64,000 bases of DNA from Biomphalaria glabrata. Taxonomy: Eukaryota > Mollusca > Gastropoda > Planorbidae. The stretch is from the NCBI RefSeq assembly GCF_947242115.1, contig NC_074711.1:8553934-8617933 (forward strand), given 5' to 3'. The position numbers and the translations under genes were made by a program. Shown piece by piece: positions 1 to 10,449 of this stretch (position 1 is the first letter of the stretch; each line of letters starts with the position of its first letter). Below the pieces are notes generated by a model. It saw only the letters and a list, made by a program, of their open reading frames with translations. It did not search any database and had not been told where the DNA came from.

Positions 1-60
1 TCAGCCTTCACTACGATTCGAACCAGGCAGCCAAGCGCTTTACCCCTCAGCCAACGTACC
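1..60 (-). repeat. SINE family 1, fragment cut by the window edge
   Basis: This is the tRNA-like head of a dispersed tRNA-derived SINE, read on the minus strand. It contains a box-B-like GGTTCGAATCG and the phrase AAGCGCTTGGCTGCC typical of the other copies here. The rest lies outside the window. Confidence 0.6.
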
Positions 61-835
61 TCATTTATATAAGAACGGATTCATGATTAAATGAATAAAG
101 TCTAGACTAAAAATAAAAATACCAGGCTATACGAGAATGTACTTTGTAAGACTAACACTTGAGGACAATACGAGCTTTAAAGAAAATGGAGCGACATCTA
201 TTTATAAAGATAATTCGTTTTTTTTTCCCTCAAACTATAAAAATAATTCATGGTCCTAAACTACACAAGAAAAAAGTAGAGTTAATCTAATTAGTATATC
301 CATTTACCATAAATAGAAGTGACAACACCTTTATGATAATATACAAGATTTGCCAACTCTGCTACACAATACGCTAATCTAAACTTTTGAACTGATACAA
401 TACCAGGACAATAGTATGACCTAACACTATTAGGATAGCATGTGCAAAAACTGTATAATTTCATTACACAGGCAACTAATGCGTTAATACTATATGAACT
501 TAGTTACCTGACGCAATCCAAAACGTTTTATTTACGTAAATACATTTTTTCCACGTTTGAATATTCGATTCCAAAGTGGGGGGGGGGGATTCCCACTCCC
601 TGGCTACGCACAACACTGACCTGTGACCATTCAACGAGCTATTGCTCTACACATGTGTATTGGCTTAAAGAGGCTTAGCCTTCTAGTTCAAATTGAAGTC
701 AAACAACTTTTTTTTAATATATAAAGCGTTTTAAAAAGCGAAGGCTGTAATATTCACACAGATGTCCCTTCCACCCCTTTCTTTTCCCAACGGGTCCAGA
801 CAACTGACTGAATCATATCGCATTGAGAATACTAA
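1..835. repeat. Segmental duplication, copy 1 (partner at 37459-40250)
   Basis: This block aligns in the same orientation with 37459-40250, for example through 'acctgtgaccattcaacgag' and 'tgtgtattggcttaaagagg'. The second copy is longer because it took extra insertions (37.95-38.17 kb and roughly 38.25-39.95 kb). The last ~200 bases look like the 3' part of SINE family 4. No gene is visible here. Confidence 0.75.
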
Positions 836-1097
836 AAACATAAAATGGCGTTAAACAATTACAGATAGTACAAATATTTCTAATCGCACAATTTTATTTT
901 AGGCTAGATTTATAACAAATTTAAACTAATTGCTACAATTACACTAATATAAGCTGTGATTTATTTTTTATATTTCTTCTTTAACAAACGAGTTTTCTAA
1001 TACTTTTGAATTATTAAAGATAAACCATCTCTCTAAATCAATAGAAGTACAAGTACTCGTACTTACATCGTAGGGTCTGATAAGGGAACTTTACATT

Positions 1098-1375
1098 TCG
1101 GTGGCGTGGTGGTTGAGCGTTTAAGCATTTAGCTTGGCTTCCAAACATGGGGTCCTTGGATCGTATCTCGTAAAGACTGGGATTTTGAATTTCGGAAATT
1201 TTAGGGCGTCCCTGGGTCTACCCAACTCTGATGGGTATTTGACTCTGGGGAAAGAAAATGCGGTTTGTCGTTGTGCTGGCCACATGCCACCTTCCTCATC
1301 AACCTTTGGCCAAAGAAACAGATTACTATAGCATGATATGTCCTATAGGTCGGAAGGTCTAGAATAGGAACTTTA
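1098..1375 (+). repeat. tRNA-derived SINE, family 1, near full length
   Basis: It begins with a degenerate tRNA-like head (GGCGTGGTGGTTGAGCG, box-A-like). The family body follows: GACTGGGATTTTGAATTTCGG, the 'CCAACTCTGATGGGT' block and TCGTTGTGCTGGCCACATG. It ends near TCCTATAGGTCGGAAGGTCT. The same order occurs in the other family-1 copies on both strands. Confidence 0.75.
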
Positions 1376-3120
1376 CTTTTGTTTCAATTGTAAGTTTATT
1401 GAATTCAGGGTGCTATATACATTCGTAAAACAGAATACAGATTTTAATCTTTTAGACTTTGCAGAGATTATAGAAATTCAACTAGTTAAAAAAAAATCAA
1501 TGCCATTTGCACTAGATCAAGTGTGGTACTCTCATTTTTTAAATAATTAGTATTTTTAATTGTTTTAAGTACATTTTCTATCACTTTTTGTGTATGTATG
1601 TAGCTATGTAAACTCTTTTTATACTGGAATCAAAACGTTTCATTTTATAAAATGGTCAATGATAACAAATGTAAATATTTCAAACCAAACCTGACATTTG
1701 CTTTTTAAAGTGAAAGGGAGGTGACCTTTATTTTCTCTTATACGCTACAATATAAGCAGCATGTCTTATTAGTCTCCCTTAAAAAAAACGAAACAAGGCA
1801 GACGATTGAGTCTCTAAGATCTATCAATATTAACAAAACGCAATATTAAATTACAATCTGCTATTTAATGTTCTATGGTTATACACATGTATTAAAAACA
1901 TATTCATGTTCTGTATGTAATGACCAATCTTTCTTTGGCAATATTCAAATGTCTTTGTAATACTTTTATAAACAAACATTTTTTTTCATCCTTTTTATTC
2001 AAAAATATATTCAAATATTTGATATAAGTGTTGTATATGACTGTTCTGTTTTATCATGACATAGTGACTAAAAGTGTTGAAATAACGGGGAATAAAAATG
2101 TTATCTTCCTGTAAGCAAGTGGCTATGAGTAAATAAATTGTTCAACTTATATCTATCTAGGTCCTTTACTTTCTTTATATTGTTTATTATAGCCGGAACA
2201 TTCCCCTCCATTTTTTAGATTTAAATTATTATGCTTTTTACAGCTCTCATTTACCTAGATAGCTAAGAGTTCTTATAGAGTTTAGTTAGTAGTAACGTTT
2301 GTTTGTTATTTAACGGCAGTTATTAAAGTCATAGTGTTTTAAATTATCCATTTAAGTCCAGTAAAAAAATTGACAGGTGGCTAATCTTTTAGCATACCAG
2401 TACCTTGAACTCAATAAAAGTACTTGAGAAGTCTATGCCGATTCTGCAAAGTGTGTACGTGTCAGTTGTTAAGCAAGAGATTTCCAAAGTAATTTATTTG
2501 TGATTAGAACAAAAGTATGGAAGACCACAAGTGACACCTAGCTCTAATGTTCTCATTACCTCTTGTCATTATTGTTTTATATCTTTTCCACTTGCTTGTT
2601 TTACATTTCCCGTTTTTTCAATGGCTGATAATTTAACAGCTACTTAAAAGATTCAAAGTGATAAGTGACCTTTTTTTTCAATGTGTTATGTCTATTTGAT
2701 ATGATCAGCACTTGCAACTAAATATATATATAGAGAGAGAATTTTAGATTCTATTTTCTTTTTTTTTTTTGAATGTTTAATAACATTGTGGCAAAATGAA
2801 AGGCACAAAATATGATGTGATCTTTTTAAAATATTGTATGTCTGTTCGCTATGGTCATTTATTAAATTTTAGATGACCTTTCTAGGGTTCTACGGAAACA
2901 GGCTCAAACAATTAAAGAGTAAATAAAAATACCTGTACAGTACATAGTAAAACAAATGAAATTAGAAAACAAACTGCACAAGTTGACAGTGAAGATGAAC
3001 CACCCCTCCTCCCGTGACTCAGCCAGAGAATGAAGTAAGTGGAGGGAATTAAAATTTAGAGTTCCAGCTTTCAACTATATACAATTACTTAAAGATTAAA
3101 CAAAAAGTTGTTAAGTTGCT
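1376..3120. other. AT-rich intergenic DNA, nothing recognised
   Basis: No reading frame with coding character, RNA gene or recognisable repeat is seen. It lies downstream of the 3' end of ankA and is rich in homopolymer A/T runs. Confidence 0.6.
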
Positions 3121-3126
3121 CACAGA

Positions 3127-3138
3127 TTTATTTTTATT
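3127..3138 (-). terminator. Polyadenylation signal of ankA
   Basis: On the minus strand the sequence reads AATAAAAATAAA about 180 bases past the ankA stop codon, giving a plausible 3' UTR of roughly 200 bases. Confidence 0.6.
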
Positions 3139-3316
3139 GATTACTGCATTAAAGTATATACAATTTTACAAAAACAAAAAAAAATTATAAGATTTAAATA
3201 GTTTTTATAATGCATTAAAAAAAAACTTTAATACATCTATGTGTCTATAAACAGTGTACACTTATACATGCAAACTATATACATCGTCTGACTTATAAGA
3301 CGTAGGACAAATCACA

Positions 3317-4376
3317 CTAAAATGGTCTTTTTATCAAATCCACAATCTCATCATCTGAACACAAACACACCGCTGTCTTTCCATCCTCGTCTCTCAGGTC
3401 AACATCTGCATTGTAGTAGAGTAAAGTGTCCACGACATCGACGAGTCCTTTTTTAGCTGCGATCATCAAGGCGGTTGTGCCTCGCTTTGGCTTTCTGTAG
3501 TTCACGTCTGCTCCATTTTCCAGAAGACTATTGACGGAATCAAAACAGTTGGACTGTGTAGCCAAAATTAAGGCGTTCTTTCCATCATAGTCACTGACCA
3601 TGTTGACATCAGCGCCTTCTTGAATTAAAGCTGAGACAACTAAAGGCTTTTTGAACTGTGCAGCCAACATGAGAGCCGTATAGTCCCATTTGTCTGTGAT
3701 GTCCATGTCTACGTTGTACTTCAGAAGCTGTCTCACGATGTAGACATTGCCTGCCATAGCTGCGTGCATCAAGGGAGTCATCTCATATCTACTGTCCACT
3801 CTGTCGACATCAGCGCCTTTCTTAATGAGGTGAGTGATGACTGCATCCCTGTTGGAAGAGGCAGCAAGCGACAAGGGCAGGTAACCGTCTTTACATTTCT
3901 GGTTAACTGAAGCTCCATTGTCAATTAGAAGTTTGATTATTTTAGTGTCGATGAAAAATGTAGGGTCCCAGTTTTCTGAACCTACGATATCGCTATGATA
4001 AAATCCTCTCTTTAAAGCCATATGGAGTACGCTGTCTTGTGTAGGCTTTAAACGGGTTCTGATCTTAGCTCTACATTCGAGCAAGAATTCAACCGTGTCG
4101 TAAGAGTTAGACAGAACTGCGGCCATGATAGGCGTGAGGTCACCTTTCGATCTCTCGTTGACCTCAGCCCCGTTACGGAGCAGAAATCGGACGATGTTTG
4201 TTTCACCTGCACGACAAGCTTTAATGAAAGCTTTCTGGATAATCTTTTTGCCACTGCAAGTTGTCACTTGGACTCGCGTATTAACGATTTTGGCGAAATG
4301 TTCAAGGTCTCTTTTTTCAATGGCTAAGAATAGACTTTTCTTCACCTTTTTTGCGTACTTCCGATGACTCTTTTCA
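3317..4376 (-). CDS. ankA terminal coding exon (ankyrin repeats)
   Basis: The exon opens after 'tctccag' at 4376 and runs open for 353 codons to a TAG at 3317-3319. It encodes residues 22-374. The 1060-nt length is exactly that of the ankB terminal exon. Confidence 0.92.
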
Positions 4377-5151
4377 CTGGAGATGATAAAAAAAAAAAAA
4401 TTAGAATTTCAGTAAAAATAATGTTTTTACCCCCCACTGGTATTATACATATATATTATATTTATTTCCCATTTGCATACGTTCTATTAACACTATTTTA
4501 AATAAAGCAAAATATTTGGAAAAATAGATGTAGGTAAAATATTCATTATACTTTTTAAATATCTAAATATATATTCTAATATAAATAGAAAAAGTTTTTT
4601 TTTAACATTATGACACTTTAATACCTAACGCAAGTGTTACAACTGCACCCAGAATTACACACTTTAACAAGTAAATAAACATATACATTTCTTTTGATAC
4701 ATAAAAACTTTTAAGACAGTACTGAACGAATTTAAAATAAGAGGGAAAAAATTCAATAGTAAAGTTTGAATTTAGAAGCCTATAAATTAGTTAAGTTTTT
4801 TCATATATTCTTAAACAGTTTATTATATCAAAGAAAGAACTGTTCTTTTCCCAACATGAAACGCAGTTCTTTTATTTTCTTACTCCACTTTTCTTATATC
4901 GTACTACATTAAATAACAAACTTTAAAACTAATAACAAAAGTGAGAATGAAATGTAAAAACATAGTAAAAAAATAAAATAAATTGGACACGTTTGACCAA
5001 AAAAAAAAAAAGTGAAACTCATTATAAAGGTTAGAAGGATATGAGAAATAGATCAGACTGACTCTTAAAAGGTAAATGAAACTTACTAGTAATCATACTC
5101 TCTTTTCCTGGCCCTAGATTTGGGTGGTGATGAGCAGACACTTGTCTCCAT
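3317..5151 (-). CDS. ankA: ankyrin-repeat protein, two coding exons, 374 aa
   Basis: Coding exons are 5151..5087 and 4376..3317 (65 + 1060 = 1125 nt). The intron is bounded by gtaagt and ccag, and the split codon TA|T gives Tyr22. The N-terminus (METSVCSSPPKSRARKRE, then a Lys-rich stretch to about residue 35) is basic and polar with no signal peptide. Residues ~37-370 form about nine or ten ankyrin repeats, with hallmarks such as TPLMHAA, LLRNGAEVN, LIKKGADVD, ALMLAAQF and ALMIAAKKG. No membrane segment or catalytic domain is present, so a cytosolic or nuclear binding protein is likely; its partner cannot be inferred. The frame is intact. The paralogue ankB (56896-58771) has the same structure and an equal-length terminal exon. 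A non-coding first exon ends at 6190. Confidence 0.9.
4377..5086 (-). other. ankA intron 2
   Basis: AT-rich sequence with poly-A runs. No nested gene or recognisable repeat is seen. Confidence 0.7.
5087..5151 (-). CDS. ankA first coding exon
   Basis: The exon starts at 5161 after 'tttacag'. The ATG at 5151 is the first in the exon, and a gtaagt donor follows 5087. It encodes 21 residues, including the basic KSRARKRE that resembles the KSRALKRE of ankB. Confidence 0.85.
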
Positions 5152-5161
5152 CCTACACTGG

Positions 5162-6189
5162 CTGTAAACGTAAAATAATAGAAACAAAATTTACACTAGA
5201 AACAAAATACACTTGAATTTTTTGTTCTCAAGATTAATGTAAGACTTAATTATCACAGAATTTTCAAATATAAATATTTACAGTATTTACGCACTAAATG
5301 GTATTTGACGCTAGTCATTTATCTTTTTTTTTCAGAAATAGTGTTTCGCGGATAGTTTCTAAGTGTTTTGTATATTGAAAAAAGGTTCTTTGTAAAGGTA
5401 GTATTGAAAAATCCCCTTTCCCTTTATTCTACAAGAGGGTCTGACGTGTTTTCTATGCACTGAGAGCTTCACAGATCACTTTTTCTTATAGTAAGGAAAG
5501 CGCAAAAAAAATGGTTAAGTATGAAGATTTTTTAATTTATTATTTTTTCGCAATTACGCACACTGCTTTTTCTAGTTAAATTAATTCCAGTGTTTCCGGC
5601 AATATAAACATATATTCCAACTATTTCAACCGTAGCGAAGCACGGGTATCAACTAATGAAAATCTGTTTGACTGTGATTTATGTTCCTTATTTATATATT
5701 TAAACCGTATACTTTAGTTCATCCCTAATTTGATATTTAGATATAACTCATTGGAGATCATCTCATAGAAAGAAGCACTTGAAAATAAACATTAAAAAGA
5801 ATGAAAAATTTTTAGGTAACAAGGTCTCAAAAAATAAATGTTCTTATTTTTTAAAATGTTATAGGTTGCTATTTATACAATTGGAACAAATTTAGTTTAA
5901 AAGAAAAATCGATAATGCTAAATTTAAATTTCAATTTTTGATACACTAAAACTATATCAATATGATTTGTAAGAAATAGATGTAATACATTTTTATAATT
6001 TCATTTTATAGGCTATGTAAACCAAACGCTTATTGAGACAAGAGGTAAATTTGTATGAGTAGAAATACTTTAACCATCATCTATGTGTAAAATTTGTTTA
6101 AGTCTAAAATCATAGAAATACAAATGTATGGAAGCCAGACAATAAATTTAAATAATAAAAATTATTAAATATAAAACTGTCCTACTTAC
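5162..6189 (-). other. ankA intron 1 (5' UTR intron)
   Basis: It runs from the donor after 6190 (minus-strand CTG|gtaagtag) to the acceptor before 5161. AT-rich, with no recognisable repeat or gene. Confidence 0.65.
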
Positions 6190-6395
6190 CAGTAAATCTT
6201 AAATTCTGAAAAATCCTAATGTTCACTAAACAATTTTTCTGTTTCGCAGAAATCACAAAAACAGAAGGCAACAATCCGTGTATTGAAAGGCAACTTAGCA
6301 ATATAAAATCTACAAGTCTCAGAAATCACATAAATTGAAGGCAACAATCCGTGTATCGCAAGACTACTTAACGATATGAAGTCCACAAGCGTCTC
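6190..6395 (-). other. ankA non-coding first exon with an internal ~73-base tandem duplication
   Basis: The gtaagtag donor at 6190 matches the position and sequence of the ankB 5' UTR donor at 59548. Two direct copies of about 73 bases (about 6248-6319 and 6320-6393) both contain CAACAATCCGTGTAT. No ATG-initiated frame of note is present. The transcription start is inferred from the TATA-like element at 6400-6409. Confidence 0.55.
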
Positions 6396-6399
6396 TCTT

Positions 6400-6850
6400 G
6401 CTTTATATTGCAGTGTCCAATGTCTACGTCACATCCTGTATTTTGTCCGTCCCCCTGACCGAACTGACCAATCCTCATGTCAGAGAGCGGTAAGAGAAGA
6501 CAACAAAAGGTGTCAAAAGCGATGTCTTACTTCATCGCCGCGGTCAAAACTTAGGAACAATAGATCGCCGCCGTCACACCTCAACGAGCAAAAGATGGCG
6601 GCGGTCATTGAAGTCCAGCCCACTCCAATGTACAACACCTGCTTCCCAGAAAAATGGGAAGATTTGTTTACGTAGTTATCTAAATAAACAGCATTGATCA
6701 AACGAAGACGCCTCCAACCACGGACAATAGAAATTGTGGCATAAAAACAATATTTATACCATGTCATGGTACGCGACAATGGGCTATAATCAAGTTGACA
6801 TTTGTTTGTGCAGCTATACAAATAGAGTGAAAAAATTCGCATTGATGCCC
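6400..6850 (-). promoter_or_regulatory. ankA promoter region with TATA, CRE-like site and GC-rich repeat units
   Basis: Read on the minus strand, a TATA-like AATATAAAGC lies at 6400-6409. Just upstream is TGACGTAGACA with a CRE/ATF-like TGACGT, also present at the same place before ankB. At about 6533-6610 are two to three units of ~30 bases containing GACCGCGGCGAT or GACCGCCGCCATCTTTTG. The last reads AAAGATGGCGGC on the plus strand, the textbook YY1 motif. Similarity to the ankB upstream region continues to about 6843. Function is inferred from position and conservation between paralogues. Confidence 0.7.
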
Positions 6851-7027
6851 TATAGTGCCAGTGTTAGTTAGTGCGAAAGGGAATTTAAAACATAATATTC
6901 AGAAACCAAATTATTTATGAAATTCTTTAGAGGTTAGAAGAAAAAATTATTTAAAAATAAAGTAACACAATTAATTTTTTTTTCCATTTACAAAATTAAA
7001 ATTATCTATTCAAAACTACCCCACCCC

Positions 7028-7297
7028 ACCTTTTCAGACCTTGCATTCTATAGGGCAGATGATGTAAGATTGTCTGTTTCTGTAGCCGATGGCTAACGAG
7101 AATGTTATGTGGCCAGCACAGCGACCAATCCCATTTACTTTTCCACACTTTTCCACAATTAATGACAGATACCCATTATTTTCAGGTGGACTCATATGCG
7201 CCCTTAAAATCCCGAAGTTCAAAATCTAGGATTCGAATACAGGACCATCGTTTCGGAAACCAAGCGCTTTACAACTCAGTCACCACAACCCTCATTA
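7028..7297 (-). repeat. tRNA-derived SINE, family 1, near full length
   Basis: It runs from TTCAGACCTTGCATTCTATAG through ATGTGGCCAGCACAGCGACC to AAACCAAGCGCTTTACAACTC, which is the family-1 consensus order on the minus strand. Confidence 0.8.
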
Positions 7298-7859
7298 AAA
7301 TTAAAAGTTTTTTTTTTGACAAAGTAAAGATTATATTTTGTAAAGAATCACTGTTTAGAAAATATAACTACAAGTGTTACATGTGAAGTTACATTCAATA
7401 GTTTGGGTTACAGAGTAAAACAAAGTCGATAACGGGGTCACAATAGTTGTAAAATATCAAATGAAATATATTTAAAGAAATAGTGGCACCGCGCTCTCAG
7501 TTCAACGTCAGAGCCCAGAGCTCGGCTGTAAACGGTCGTTAGAGGAAAAGCAAAACAGAACCCCTTTTGGACACCTAAGAACCGAGTCCATTGCACTGGC
7601 GAGGATGGAAGAAAGCCGCAACAGACTCTATCAACACACCGTTTCTCCTGGAGCCATTTTTATGGCAGACATCTGTAAGGATGATGTTGTATAGAGCAGA
7701 AATATTGTTTTATTTTTCAGGTGTGCTCGGCCTTTGGCCTTCCTCTGACCATAATTTAATTTAATTTAAAAAATAAATGTCGAGTATCATCTGTAAAGAA
7801 ATAATGTACTTGGCACTGTCTGTGTGGTTTCTAACTTTTGTTGAAGTGTTTTCTTTCTT
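7298..7859. other. Intergenic DNA between divergent ank-type promoters, nothing recognised
   Basis: AT-rich except for a GC-richer stretch at about 7485-7680. I recognise no gene or repeat in it. Confidence 0.5.
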
Positions 7860-8130
7860 GTTAAATATATGCAATAGCTACACAAACAGATCTATTTTTG
7901 TTCACTGATAAGCAACGTAGAAGAAGTTTAAGATATTTTTTTTTTTGTAAATAGCTACATAAACATATCTCCCCTTGTTTCTGAAGTGTAGATATTGTGT
8001 CCAAGAGCTGACTGGACTTCAATGACCGCCGCTAGCTTTGTTCCCTGAATTGTGACCGCGGAGATCTTTTTTGTTCCTTCTGTTGTGACCGCCGCTTTGT
8101 TCCCTGAATTGTGACGGCAGCAATTTTTTG
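7860..8130 (+). promoter_or_regulatory. Orphan third copy of the ank-type promoter, plus strand
   Basis: The order of blocks matches the ankB upstream region (about 60165 down to 59830) read in reverse. Shared pieces are AATAGCTACACAAACAGATC with CACTGATAAGC, the repeated AATAGCTACATAAACATATC, then CTGAAGTGTAGATATTGTG. Next come units of the type TGTTCCCTGAATTGTGACCGCGG. It points rightwards, away from ankA. No ankyrin exon follows, so it looks like a promoter that has lost its gene. Confidence 0.65.
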
Positions 8131-9140
8131 TATCTAATGTTGTGACCGCGGCGATTTTTTTGTATTCCTTATGTTGTGACCGCGGCGATTTTTTTTTATT
8201 CCTTATGTTCTGACCGCGGCGATTTTTTTTTATTCCTTATGTTCTGACCGCGGCGGTTTTTTTTTTATTCCTTATGTTCTGACCGCGGCGATTTTTTTGT
8301 ATTCCTTATGTTGTGACCGCGGCGTTTTTTTTTGTATTCCTTATGTTCTGACCGCGGCGTTTTTTTTTTATTCCTTATGTTCTGACCGCGGCGATTTTTT
8401 TGTATTCCTTATGTTGTGACCGCGGCGTTTTTTTTTTTATTCCTTATGTTCTGACCGCGGCGTTTTTTTTTTATTCCTTATGTTCTGACCGCGGCGATTT
8501 TTTTTTATTCCTTATGTTCTGACCGCGGCGTTTTTTTTTTTATTCCTTATGTTCTGACCGCGACGATTTTTTTTTTATTCCTTATGTTCTGACCGCGACG
8601 ATTTTTTTTTATTCCTTATGTTCTGACCGCGGCGGTTTTTTTTTTATTCCTTATGTTCTGACAGCGGCGTTTTTTTTTTATTCCTTATGTTCTGACCGCG
8701 GCGGTTTTTTTGTATTCCTTATGTTGTGACCGCGGCGTTTTTTTTTTTATTCCTTATGTTCTGACCGCGGCGTTTTTTTTTTATTCCTTATGTTCTGACC
8801 GCGGCGATTTTTTTTTATTCCTTATGTTCTGACCGCGGCGTTTTTTTTTTTATTCCTTATGTTCTGACCGCGACGATTTTTTTTTATTCCTTATGTTCTG
8901 ACCGCGACGATTTTTTTTTATTCCTTATGTTCTGACCGCGGCGGTTTTTTTTTTATTCCTTATGTTCTGACAGCGGCGTTTTTTTTTTATTCCTTATGTT
9001 CTGACCGCGGCGGTTTTTTTTTTTATTCCTTATGTTCTGACCGCGGCGGTTTTTTTTTTATTCCTTATGTTCTGACAGCGGCGGTTTTTTTTTATTCCTT
9101 ATGTTCTGACCGCGGAGGTTTTTTTTTTATTCCTTACAAA
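8090..9140 (+). repeat. GC-box minisatellite derived from the ank promoter unit, about 30 copies
   Basis: The unit is about 33-34 bases: TTCTGACCGCGGCG, a run of T, then ATTCCTTATG. The first units at 8020-8130 still carry the promoter spelling TTGTTCCCTGAATTGTGACC; later ones become uniform. A higher-order period of about 310 bases is visible (8401-8710 resembles 8711-9020). CpG and SacII-type CCGCGG sites recur in nearly every unit. Confidence 0.85.
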
Positions 9141-9144
9141 AACA

Positions 9145-9540
9145 AAATAGGAAAAAGGGAAAAAGACGCTATTAACTTTGAGTGGATTGTCTGTCTGTCC
9201 GTCCGTCCGTCCGTCCGTCTCTTTTAGATCTCGTAAACTATAAAATTTAGTGAGAATCCAACATAATAGTATTTTAGATAATTCAAAGTTCTGAAGCAAC
9301 AGCTACATTTTTCTTTTCTGATAGGTAAAAATCTTATTTTTTAAATAAATAATGAAATCATTTTTTTCCTAAAAATACACAACTTTTCACTATTAATATT
9401 GACAAACACGGGAGGCTCTTTAGAAGGGGAGATAACTATTTACCATATTTTTAACACATTTATGCAAATGGTTTTAGATTTTTTGTCAAGTGTTTTTTTT
9501 TTTACTTTCATATTACTAAGTTAAGTTCTGTCATGCTAAC
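9145..9540 (+). repeat. Dispersed repeat ('rep4') with GTCC/GTCT tract
   Basis: It contains AAAAAGACGCTATTAACTTTG, a (GTCC)n tract at 9187-9220, and AGATCTCGTAAACTATAAAA. Related copies lie at 18170-18390, 31545-31795 and 48375-48650. It abuts the end of the minisatellite. Confidence 0.6.
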
Positions 9541-9554
9541 AACTACTTTACACC

Positions 9555-9870
9555 AAAAAGCAAGATTACAAAGGCGGCCCCCATCAAATCCAAATCGGAT
9601 CCGCCTATTCGCAAGGAATTTGATTGTCTAAAGTAATAATGTTTCAAAGATTTATTTGCCGTTGTAAAAAAAAAATTCTGTCGTACATGTTTCGGATGTT
9701 CTTTCAAAATTAAAGATAATTAACTTCCTTGTCCAAACCTCCCAATAGACGACAGGGGATGGTAGCGAGCTGGGTATGAACCCGGGACTGTCGAGATAAT
9801 CAGTCCAGCACGCTAACCGCACGACCAGGCATTGCTGTTAACTTAATAACAAATTGTTTACAAACTAATA
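9555..9870. repeat. Repeat block shared with 30418-30990, including SINE family 3
   Basis: Positions 9675-9832 are a tRNA-derived SINE (family 3, minus): ACATGTTTCGGATGTTC..., then the box-B-like GTATGAACCCGGGACTG and CAGTCCAGCACGCTAACCGCACGACC. Flanks on both sides, including TTAACTTAATAACAAATTG, also match 30.4-30.99 kb, so the shared block is larger than the SINE. Confidence 0.65.
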
Positions 9871-10350
9871 GCTTGTAGGCCAATTTCAATGTCTCATCAC
9901 AGTTAACAACAGAGCTATTGGCATTTTCATTTAAATGGAACTAGAATGAAAATGTAGATCTACCTAAACTTCTGATTTAGCACTCTTAAGATCTACTAGA
10001 TCTAGATCTAAAAAATAAATTTGGAATAATTTAGATGTAATTAGATTTATAAAAATAAAAAGCCTAGATAATCTATTAATAGACTGAATTGAACATTAAA
10101 TTTTAAAATAGTAGATTAGTTTTAGCATATTAGGCTATAGCATTGTAATATAGATCTAAGCGTTTGGAAATCAAAATCTACACTTTAAGTCTGAAAATTC
10201 AAATTCTATATCTTGATCTAGTCTATATCTATAGTTATATGTGCGACCATATGGTAAAAGTACAAAAACAAATATTCACATCACAAACTCTCAGACTAAA
10301 ATGTCATTTCTACACTGTGCAAATAGAGACTCGGATGAAACAAACTTTGA
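9871..10350. other. 3' flank and 3' UTR region of secA
   Basis: The part from about 10241 (GTGCGACCATATGG...) aligns with 42081 onward beyond the 3' end of secB. The rest is AT-rich with AGATCTAGATCTA repeats and no gene. Confidence 0.5.
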
Positions 10351-10360
10351 TTTATTTATT
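10351..10360 (-). terminator. Polyadenylation signal of secA
   Basis: Minus-strand AATAAATAAA lies about 30 bases after the secA stop. The same sequence sits at 42366-42375 after secB. Confidence 0.7.
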
Positions 10361-10391
10361 GTCAGACATCTATTACAAAGCGGCAATGTAA

Positions 10392-10449
10392 CTATTTTAC
10401 AAAATATGTAACCCCCAACTCCTCGAGAGCGCTAAAAAAATCTTTTTTG
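10392..10449 (-). CDS. secA exon 5 (C-terminus)
   Basis: Acceptor 'ctttcag' precedes 10449. The exon encodes the last residues, ending FSALEELGVTYFVK, then TAG at 10392-10394. The acceptor aligns with that of secB but the encoded tails are unrelated in sequence. Confidence 0.75.

Noticed and set aside
4048-4367. Overlapping open frames on either strand within the ankA exon
   Set aside because: Shadows of the ankyrin frame, not conserved in the matching ankB region.
7474-7770. GC-richer stretch as a possible exon or LTR
   Set aside because: No open frame of useful length, no splice-site pair supported by a paralogue, and no repeated ends.
8090-9140. Regularly spaced repeats resembling a CRISPR array
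   Set aside because: The repeats are contiguous with no unique spacers, the genome is eukaryotic, and the unit is traceable to the ank promoter.
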